A stretch of 11,110 bases of DNA from assembly GCA_029557395.1 (NCBI GenBank), contig JAKQIK010000036.1, positions 1 to 11,110 of the forward strand. The letters run 5' to 3'. This stretch comes from a bacterium (GTDB taxonomy: Bacteria > Patescibacteriota > Saccharimonadia > Saccharimonadales > JACDBH01). Both the position numbers and the translations under genes were made by a program. Below, piece by piece: positions 1 through 4,698 of the stretch. Numbering within the stretch: the stretch's first letter is position 1; each line of letters starts with the position of its first letter. The notes under the pieces were generated by a model. It was not told the DNA's origin. It ran no database searches and worked only from the letters and a program-made list of their open reading frames with translations.

Positions 1-190
1 ACAGCTAACCCATACTTAATGAGGGGACTCTTTTTAGGTAGGTGTTTTGGTTTGATGAGAAACCCCATAGATAGCTGTGGTACCCTAAACTTCTTGATTG
101 CCTTAATCTATTTTACTTATGTTTATTCTAGCACAAAAGTAATACGTACCGAAGCCAAATACCCAACACAGCTATACTAAACTAATAGAA
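1..190. other. Non-coding left edge, no supported gene
   Basis: No convincing open frame is visible on either strand. The stretch lies downstream of the minus-strand MFS exporter, and I see no clear intrinsic terminator for that gene. A 5-bp hairpin (GGTTT at 49-53, AAACC at 60-64) lacks a following T-run in either direction. A 9-bp inverted repeat, ATAGCTGTG (71-79) and CACAGCTAT (167-175), brackets most of the stretch. A TAGAAT-like -10 on the minus strand (130-125) has only a poor -35 17 bp upstream, so a leftward promoter is possible but weak. Confidence 0.5.
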
Positions 191-1777
191 TTATTGCTCC
201 ACCTCAAACCCACCTTCTTCATGGATATGATCAGCAGACTTATCTGGTAAAAATATATAGGCAATAACCGAAGCTGCCACAACAATTATCGAACCCACAA
301 CAAGAGAAATCTGATAGCCTTGTATCCAGGCCTGCTTTGAAGCAATTGCAAGTGGAATACCTGCCTGTCCAGCTCGCTCGGCTATTGCCAGCGAACCCCC
401 CAAAGATTGCTCGATAATAGCCCTCACCGCCTCCGGCGCCCTAGACGCAATTGGTGCAATATTATGGCTATACTGTGATGCCAATATACTACCTAGTATT
501 GCAATACCCAGAGATGCACCGAGCTCACGCGTAGTATCATTCATAGCCGACCCCATCCCCGCCCTGTTACGTGGTACGGCCGACATTAAAAGGTCGGTTG
601 TTGGCGACATCGCAATACTCATCCCTACGGCAACCACCATCATAGATATTAGTAACAAATAATACGACGAGCCTACCCCTATTCTAGATAACAACAGTGT
701 ACCAAGTGCAACCAAAAACATACCCCCAGCAACAGGTATTTTTTTGCCAAATTTCTCGACCAAAAACGGGGCCATCGGAGCCGCAATCATCATAGCAAAT
801 GCCATCGGCAACATCCTGACAGCTGACTCTAATGGTGAATATCCATAAATAAACTGTAGTAATTGACTCATGTTAAAAAAGATACCCATCATGGCAAAGA
901 AAACTAATGTCAGCACCAGAGCACTAACGCCAAAAGCCGGTATCTTAAACAACTTGACATCTAACATCGGGTTTTTGACCCTAAGTTCCCACCACACAAA
1001 TATACTCATAACAACTAGGCCGAACGCTACTATAGCGATTGTCTCTACCGATAGCCACCCATGGTGAGGTGCTTCAATAATTCCATAGACTAGTGATACC
1101 AAGCCCACCACAGACAGACCAGAACCGACCAAATCAAGGCTGGTATGTTCGGGGTCTGCAGTTCTTGGCACCAGAAATACCCCCAACAAAAGAGCCAATG
1201 CGATGAGTGGTACATTGATCAAAAAAACAGCATGCCAACTAAAATGCTCGAGTACAAAACCAGTAATTAATGGCCCAAAAGCTACACCAGCCCCACTCAT
1301 ACCGGCCCAAATACCGACTGCCCTAGCACGTTCTTTGGTCGGGAAAACGTTAGTTAGAATAGACAAAGTAGCCGGCATGATCAGTGCACCAGCAAGCCCC
1401 ATTACAGCCCTGGCACCAACGAGAGCCGTAGCACTATCAGCAAGTGTACCGGCATAAATCGATGCGCACGCAAACAAAACTAATCCTAGCTGTAATATAC
1501 CCTTGCGGCCAAATCTATCACCAAGTGCACCTGCCGTAAACAAAAATCCAGCAAATACCAACGAATAAGAATCTACCATCCACTGCAGTTGTGTATTAGT
1601 CGCCGTCAAATCTTTTGCAAGTATTGGCAAGGCAACATTAAGAGCCGTATTACCTACCATAACCACAAGCAACGAAAGACAAAGCACTCCTAGCGTATAC
1701 CAGCGCTTTTTATATACATCCTCTGGTATGTAGTCTCTTTTTTTAATAATCTTTAATTTTGAACGCAAAAAATCCAA
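191..1777 (-). CDS. MFS drug exporter, DHA2 (EmrB/QacA-like) family, 14 TM
   Basis: Proton-driven multidrug exporter of the inner membrane, 528 residues, the normal length for 14-helix DHA2 transporters. MFS motif A is at 83-92 (GALGDRFGRK), with the TM1 signature around 43-51 (NTALNVALP) and a TM2 segment LQWMVDSYSL at 64-73. R123 sits in a motif-B-like GARAVMG. Antiporter motif C runs from about 155 to 173 (GIWAGMSGAG then FGPLITG). Hydrophobic helices continue to a short charged C-terminus. The start is a TTG codon, chosen because a TAGGT Shine-Dalgarno lies 7 nt upstream (1789-1785) and no better codon exists. It diverges from an HxlR-type regulator, the usual arrangement for an inducible efflux pump, and operator palindromes overlap the presumed promoter. 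Family assignment is secure from motifs; the drugs exported cannot be read from sequence. Confidence 0.92.
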   Translation of the reverse strand: MDFLRSKLKIIKKRDYIPEDVYKKRWYTLGVLCLSLLVVMVGNTALNVALPILAKDLTATNTQLQWMVDSYSLVFAGFLFTAGALGDRFGRKGILQLGLVLFACASIYAGTLADSATALVGARAVMGLAGALIMPATLSILTNVFPTKERARAVGIWAGMSGAGVAFGPLITGFVLEHFSWHAVFLINVPLIALALLLGVFLVPRTADPEHTSLDLVGSGLSVVGLVSLVYGIIEAPHHGWLSVETIAIVAFGLVVMSIFVWWELRVKNPMLDVKLFKIPAFGVSALVLTLVFFAMMGIFFNMSQLLQFIYGYSPLESAVRMLPMAFAMMIAAPMAPFLVEKFGKKIPVAGGMFLVALGTLLLSRIGVGSSYYLLLISMMVVAVGMSIAMSPTTDLLMSAVPRNRAGMGSAMNDTTRELGASLGIAILGSILASQYSHNIAPIASRAPEAVRAIIEQSLGGSLAIAERAGQAGIPLAIASKQAWIQGYQISLVVGSIIVVAASVIAYIFLPDKSADHIHEEGGFEVEQ

Positions 1778-1815
1778 ATGTTTTACCTATTTCTTTCTTT
1801 AATTTTCTCTAATAC

Positions 1816-1839
1816 TACTATACTATATAATGTATAGTA
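1816..1839. promoter_or_regulatory. Candidate HxlR operator palindrome
   Basis: Inverted repeat TACTATAC-N8-GTATAGTA, 8-bp arms, in the gap between the divergent MFS and HxlR genes. AT-rich TAC...GTA dyads are typical of the sites bound by HxlR/DUF24 dimers. It contains a perfect TATAAT (1826-1831), usable as the -10 of the regulator gene, and ACTATA copies that read TATAGT on the minus strand, possible -10 elements for the exporter. Repressor binding here should block both genes. Binding is inferred. Confidence 0.6.
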
Positions 1840-1850
1840 TTGAGTCAATA
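1838..1850. promoter_or_regulatory. Second palindrome with opposed -35 elements
   Basis: TATTGAGTCAATA is a 13-bp palindrome apart from its central base. It carries TTGAGT on the plus strand (1840-1845) and TTGACT on the minus strand (1848-1843). The latter is a good -35 for the exporter, with TAGTAT 17 bp further on or TATAGT at 15 or 20 bp. It directly abuts the 1816-1839 dyad, so the two together may form a compound operator or a shared promoter core. The -10 pairing is uncertain. Confidence 0.45.
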
Positions 1851-1876
1851 TTATTAATGATAAAATAACCAAAATC

Positions 1877-2236
1877 ATGTCAAATAGTACAAATCATCAA
1901 AAAATAGCAAAAAAATTATCGGATAACCCCGATGCTTTTAGTGATATCAGTAACGCCCTAAAGATACTTGGCGACAAATGGTCAGTTTTAATCCTTATTT
2001 GTCTTGTAGATCAGCCCACCCGCTTCACGGATATCGAAGAATTATTACCAAAACTTAACCCTAGAACACTTACAACCAAGTTAAAAAAATTAGAAAAAGA
2101 AGGTCTTGTTTCTAGGCAAGTCTTCAAGCAGTTTCCACCCAGGGTAGAATATAGTATCACCAGCAAAGCACTAGAGCTCAGACCCGTCATAAAAGAGCTA
2201 AAAGCATGGGCCAAAAAGCACTGTACAAAAGACTAG
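1877..2236 (+). CDS. HxlR-family winged-helix transcriptional regulator
   Basis: DNA-binding regulator of 119 residues, the usual HxlR (DUF24) size. The family core is clear: ALKILGDKWSVLIL (about 28-41) is the first helix, RFTDIEELLPKLNPRTLTTKLKKLEKEGLVSR (49-80) is the helix-turn-helix, and PPRVEYSITSKALEL (87-101) is the beta wing. Many redox-sensing members carry a Cys just before the first helix; here that position lacks Cys. The only Cys residues are C42 and C116, so a YodB-like thiol switch is not obvious. It diverges from the MFS exporter and most likely represses it and itself through the palindromes between them. No Shine-Dalgarno precedes the ATG, and the in-frame codons upstream are closed by a TAA, so the start is fixed. 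Inducer unknown. Confidence 0.88.
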   Translation: MSNSTNHQKIAKKLSDNPDAFSDISNALKILGDKWSVLILICLVDQPTRFTDIEELLPKLNPRTLTTKLKKLEKEGLVSRQVFKQFPPRVEYSITSKALELRPVIKELKAWAKKHCTKD

Positions 2237-2262
2237 AAAACAGATATAAAATATGTTATATT
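2234..2262 (+). promoter_or_regulatory. Putative tRNA promoter
   Basis: TAGAAA (2234-2239, overlapping the regulator stop codon), a 17-bp spacer and TATATT (2257-2262) match sigma-70-type spacing. Predicted transcription start is about 35 nt before the tRNA. The -35 matches the consensus at four of six positions and the -10 at five of six. Confidence 0.4.
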
Positions 2263-2301
2263 AGCCCTTGAGTTTGATTACAAATCCTCACAGTACAATA
2301 T

Positions 2302-2378
2302 GGCGGCGTAGCTCAGTTGGTTAGAGCACAGGACTCATAAGCCTGGGGTCACTGGTTCAAGTCCAGTCGCCGCTACCA
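2302..2378 (+). tRNA. tRNA with CAU anticodon (elongator Met, or Ile2)
   Basis: A full cloverleaf of 77 nt can be drawn. Acceptor GGCGGCG (2302-2308) pairs with CGCCGCT (2368-2374), with a G-U at 1-72. The D stem is GCTC/GAGC. The anticodon stem CAGGA/GCCTG holds loop CTCATAA (anticodon CAT, 2336-2338). The variable loop is GGGTC, and the T arm is ACTGG, TTCAAGT, CCAGT, followed by A73 and an encoded CCA. It is not the initiator: C11-G24 in the D stem, no three consecutive G-C pairs in the anticodon stem and no C1-A72 mismatch. A31-G39 is a mismatch. CAU may be read as Met, or as Ile if C34 is converted to lysidine; the identity elements I can see do not settle this. Confidence 0.95.
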
Positions 2379-2383
2379 GACAA

Positions 2384-2406
2384 GCACCTCCTCTTAGGTG
2401 TTTTTT
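2384..2406 (+). terminator. Intrinsic terminator after the tRNA
   Basis: Stem CACCT (2385-2389) and AGGTG (2396-2400) with a 6-nt loop is followed by six T (2401-2406). The stem can extend outward through A/T pairs into the T-run. It begins six nt after the tRNA CCA, so the tRNA is probably a single-gene transcript. Confidence 0.85.
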
Positions 2407-2408
2407 GT

Positions 2409-2438
2409 TTGCCAGACCTGCCCAAGATTTAATAGAAT
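2409..2438 (+). promoter_or_regulatory. Promoter placing +1 at a start codon
   Basis: TTGCCA (2409-2414), an 18-bp spacer and TAGAAT (2433-2438) form a good sigma-70-type promoter directly after the tRNA terminator. Normal -10 to +1 spacing puts transcription start at or within a few bases of ATG 2445, implying a leaderless or nearly leaderless message. There is no Shine-Dalgarno in front of that ATG, which agrees. Confidence 0.5.
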
Positions 2439-2444
2439 ATGCTT

Positions 2445-2579
2445 ATGGCCAAAGAAAACCGAGGTGGTACAATCAAGGATATCGTTATCTTTATCTGTAT
2501 TATTATTTTTAGCATTATTCTGGGTATATCTATCGTCTATATTTTCAAAGATAAAATCCTAGAACTAATGTTTTCCTGA
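2445..2579 (+). CDS. Small single-TM protein, 44 residues
   Basis: A short open frame starting ATG GCC AAA GAA. The product has a polar, charged N-terminus (about residues 1-12, including K3, E4, R6 and K11), one strongly hydrophobic helix rich in Ile and Val (about 13-34) and a short K/E-containing tail (residues 35-44). This is the classic layout of a small integral membrane protein. An ATG two codons earlier (2439) is in frame, but the predicted transcript would start downstream of it, so 2445 is preferred. No family is recognised. It stands alone between the tRNA terminator and the promoter region of the next gene. No terminator is apparent after it, so it may also read into the next transcript. 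Hydrophobic composition plus a well-placed promoter support it; the short length keeps the call moderate. Confidence 0.55.
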   Translation: MAKENRGGTIKDIVIFICIIIFSIILGISIVYIFKDKILELMFS

Positions 2580-2678
2580 GCCTGCCATAATCCACTAATT
2601 GACGTCAAAAAAACCAAACTGTTAACACAACCTGTGATTATTTGTCTGAAAATAATCGCTTTTTGGTATAAAAGTCTT

Positions 2679-2705
2679 TATAATACTGGCATTACGTTTT
2701 ATAAT
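2679..2705 (+). promoter_or_regulatory. Tandem TATAAT promoters for the SHOCT gene
   Basis: TTTATAAT occurs twice, 21 bp apart, giving perfect -10 hexamers at 2679-2684 and 2700-2705. Matching -35 boxes are weak (TCGCTT at 2656-2661 for the first). Predicted leaders are about 80 and 60 nt. The Shine-Dalgarno AGAGGGA (2755-2761) is 11 nt from ATG 2773, longer than usual. Confidence 0.45.
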
Positions 2706-2772
2706 CCTCTACAGTACGAGGTAATGTAGACAGGTGACACTTATCAGTTATACCAGAGGGAAATAATTTATT

Positions 2773-3816
2773 ATGGGACTGTTCGACAAAATCAAGGATA
2801 ACGCTAGGAATATCAGTATCAAGGCTCTTGAAGACGCCGATAGCTACGAAAAAGACAATCAATTTGAGTACCAAAAATCAGAACAGGATACCGTAGCAAG
2901 CCCAGTGACCCCTGAAGGTATTATTATATCGCCTACTATTGCGAGTAATACCACAGATGATGACACCTCAGATATAGATGAGTCCGTTATAGATACAGAT
3001 TCAGTAGAGATGGATACGTCAGATAACGTAGCAATAGATGCTGAAAAAGCCGAGAAAAAAGAACCAAGAAAGTCAAAAGTAACAGAGATATCCAAAGCCG
3101 AGCACGAAAAAGCCGAAAAAGAAAAAAGGCAAACCAAAGCCAAACAAGAAGCCAAGGAACGTTTGGCAAAATCTTACGTGCCTTCATACAAATCCAAATC
3201 AACTTCAACAGACAAAGCCGACAAGGAAAAAGCCAAGGAACCTAACGATACAAATACAAAAACCACCAAACCCATCGTCAGAAAAAAATCTATCGGTATT
3301 ATTGATGTAGCTCCCAATAAATTCCAAACACCGACCAAAAGCGCCGTCTACACCAGAGAAAGAGTAGCAATGAATATCATTGCATCACAAAGGAAGCTCA
3401 ACGGCACAGTACCTCTGTATACTGCGTCTCATATGAGTTTCAAGACTAGAGTTTTCATCGACCGTATAGAATACAGTGGAAGCTTTGGCAAAACAGCAGT
3501 TCCAATCAATAAAGTTGCTTGGGTCAAGCTGAGGTTCGGTGGCACTGGTGTCATCATAGAAACTACCGAAGGCAAACGCATCGTCATGGTAGTGAAACCA
3601 TCGGATCGGTTATCTTTCGCTGATGCTATCCTGAGAATTCAGTCGCTACAGCCAAAGAAAGCAAAATTCAAAGACAACAAGACCGTACGCATAGATCAGT
3701 TAGAAAAAATTAGCGAAGGTGTCGATGAGATAGAAAAGCTCGCAAAACTTTATGACAAAGGCATCCTAACCCAAGAAGAATTTGAGACCAAGAAAAAACA
3801 AATCCTAGGTCTGTAA
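2773..3816 (+). CDS. PH-like and SHOCT domain protein with charged linker
   Basis: Soluble protein of 347 residues with no signal peptide or TM helix. An amphipathic N-terminus (MGLFDKIKDNARN) leads into an acidic, Asp/Ser/Thr-rich region (about 58-90) and a long Lys/Glu-rich, probably helical or disordered stretch (91-165). Residues about 217-292 read as alternating beta strands ending in a helix (TRVFIDRIEYSG through SFADAILRIQSL), resembling the small bacterial PH-like folds. The C-terminus (317-345, with YDKGILTQEEFETKKKQIL) is a textbook SHOCT domain, a two-helix oligomerisation motif often found at protein ends. SHOCT plus PH-like pairs are known in proteins of unknown role, possibly binding membranes or partners. 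Monocistronic by appearance. The domain calls are by eye, SHOCT firmly and PH-like tentatively; molecular function is unknown. Confidence 0.85.
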   Translation: MGLFDKIKDNARNISIKALEDADSYEKDNQFEYQKSEQDTVASPVTPEGIIISPTIASNTTDDDTSDIDESVIDTDSVEMDTSDNVAIDAEKAEKKEPRKSKVTEISKAEHEKAEKEKRQTKAKQEAKERLAKSYVPSYKSKSTSTDKADKEKAKEPNDTNTKTTKPIVRKKSIGIIDVAPNKFQTPTKSAVYTRERVAMNIIASQRKLNGTVPLYTASHMSFKTRVFIDRIEYSGSFGKTAVPINKVAWVKLRFGGTGVIIETTEGKRIVMVVKPSDRLSFADAILRIQSLQPKKAKFKDNKTVRIDQLEKISEGVDEIEKLAKLYDKGILTQEEFETKKKQILGL

Positions 3817-3983
3817 CAAAACAATCATAACTAAGCTACCTGGCTAGAATATAGCAATCTAACCAGATAACTTATTTGATGTAATCGCCTAGCTTTTTAT
3901 AGGCTCGCCAAATTTTTGTCGATAGCAATCAGCCTCGAATCGTTTGTGGGCAAAAATTCATAGTTCATACTACTAATATTTTT

Positions 3984-4013
3984 ACAGGTTCACTAACCTG
4001 TCCTTCCTTTTTG
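3984..4013 (+). terminator. Intrinsic terminator
   Basis: Perfect 7-bp stem ACAGGTT (3984-3990) and AACCTGT (3995-4001) with tetraloop CACT, followed by a pyrimidine run ending in TTTTT. It lies 168 nt past the SHOCT stop codon, so it either ends a long 3' UTR of that message or terminates a separate small RNA made from the gap. Confidence 0.75.
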
Positions 4014-4089
4014 TTTATTTTGATTTTTTATTGTTTTTATTTGTCAGTCGTAAATACATTTTAGCAAGCTTTAGCGTTTTTGTCAATAC

Positions 4090-4113
4090 TTTTCATGAAT
4101 ATTTTCATGAGTA
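4090..4113. repeat. 12-bp tandem repeat just upstream of the RRM promoter
   Basis: TTTTCATGAATA (4090-4101) is followed immediately by TTTTCATGAGTA (4102-4113), 11 of 12 bases identical, each containing the palindrome TCATGA. The second unit supplies the -35 region. Near-helical spacing suggests tandem binding sites for one regulator, but no binder is known. Confidence 0.6.
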
Positions 4114-4130
4114 TAGTAAAATATTATATT
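4102..4130 (+). promoter_or_regulatory. Promoter of the RRM gene with long leader
   Basis: TTTTCA (4102-4107), a 17-bp spacer and TATATT (4125-4130). Predicted start near 4137 gives a 5' UTR of about 190 nt before ATG 4330, long for a 270-nt gene. Long leaders are usual for cold-shock and RNA-binding protein messages in bacteria, which often control their own translation. A small GTTG/CAAC hairpin with loop CGAAAA (4134-4147) sits at the presumed 5' end. Confidence 0.5.
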
Positions 4131-4329
4131 ATTTGTTGCGAAAACAACTGCATTATGTTTTACTTATGACTAGCAGGTATAACATCTGTTCTTAGATTAA
4201 GTCGATTTAGAAAGTTCGCCTCACGGGTTTGTTCGATAAGGTATGAGTTCTGACATAAAGTAAGACGGAAAAAATAGTAAAGGTCGAAACATTACTCTGC
4301 AATCACAAACTAATCCGTAAGGAAAAATA

Positions 4330-4599
4330 ATGTACAAACTATTTGTAGGTGGACTACCTTTTTCAACTACCGATGATGAGCTAAATGAGCTATTTGCTGC
4401 TCATGGCACAGTTGCATCAGCCGTAGTTGTCAAGGACCGCGATACTGGTCGTAGCAAAGGCTTTGGTTTTGTCGAATTCGAAAACGACAATGAAGGCAAA
4501 GCAGCAGAACAGGCCCTAAACGGTTCTGATCTTGGTGGTAGGTCTATCACTGTCAACGAAGCTCGACCACGCGAAGAGCGTCCACGTCGCCAGTTCTAA
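4330..4599 (+). CDS. RRM-domain RNA-binding protein
   Basis: Cytosolic single-RRM protein of 89 residues, the size of the glycine-rich or cold-inducible Rbp proteins of cyanobacteria and other bacteria. RNP2 is LFVGGL (4-9) and RNP1 is KGFGFVEF (43-50), with the stacking aromatics F5, F45 and F47 in place. The beta-alpha-beta-beta-alpha-beta order is complete, ending with ITVNEARPR (73-81). A short Arg-rich tail (REERPRRQF) replaces the long Gly-rich tail of eukaryotic relatives. It is thought to act as an RNA chaperone or to influence mRNA stability or translation. AAGGA lies 6 nt before the ATG and fixes the start. It is flanked by its own promoter and a strong terminator, so it is monocistronic. 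The unusually long leader suggests autoregulation or temperature control, which is inference. Confidence 0.95.
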   Translation: MYKLFVGGLPFSTTDDELNELFAAHGTVASAVVVKDRDTGRSKGFGFVEFENDNEGKAAEQALNGSDLGGRSITVNEARPREERPRRQF

Positions 4600-4620
4600 G
4601 AACTTTACGACCAACCTAAG

Positions 4621-4647
4621 ACACCTCTCGTATGAGAGGTGTTTTTT
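4621..4647 (+). terminator. Strong intrinsic terminator after the RRM gene
   Basis: Stem ACACCTCTC (4621-4629) and GAGAGGTGT (4634-4642), 9 bp with loop GTAT, runs directly into a T6 tract (4642-4647). The stem begins 21 nt after the RRM stop codon. The CACCT/AGGTG core matches that of the tRNA terminator at 2384. Confidence 0.93.
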
Positions 4648-4698
4648 GTGCTAAACTAACATAAGCATCTACAAACATTTAAGTCAGGTGGGAAATCA

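Larger units (their letters stand above)
3817..4329. other. Gene-poor 513-nt stretch: terminator, promoter, long leader
   Basis: No convincing protein gene is seen. Between 3817 and 3983 there are imperfect hairpins: one near 3844-3868 with CTGG/CCAG outer arms, and GCCTA (3887-3891) with TAGGC (3900-3904). A 23-codon minus-strand frame (3968-3897) is also present. A clear plus-strand terminator follows at 3984-4013, then a T-rich stretch, a 12-bp tandem repeat, a promoter at 4102-4130, and an untranslated leader of about 190 nt up to the RRM gene. The leader has several tiny ATG-stop frames of 4-9 codons, none with an obvious Shine-Dalgarno. Confidence 0.6.

Noticed and set aside
870..1457. 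Plus-strand frames inside the MFS gene
   Set aside because: They are antisense shadows of transporter helices, with no Shine-Dalgarno and no family resemblance.
2706..2760. Pairing of CCTCT (2706-2710) with the SHOCT gene ribosome site AGAGG (2755-2759)
   Set aside because: It is only 5 bp across a 44-nt loop, and the nearer promoter would start the transcript after the CCTCT, so a regulatory switch is not supported.
2859..3208. Overlapping minus-strand open frames opposite the SHOCT gene
   Set aside because: They mirror the low-complexity K/E/D/S codons of the real gene, giving Ser/Phe/Leu-rich shadows with no motif or ribosome site.
3820..4330. Possible tmRNA, 6S or RNase P RNA in the long gap
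   Set aside because: I looked for a tRNA-like T arm with CCA, a tag frame ending in LAA, and the conserved RNase P core, and found none.
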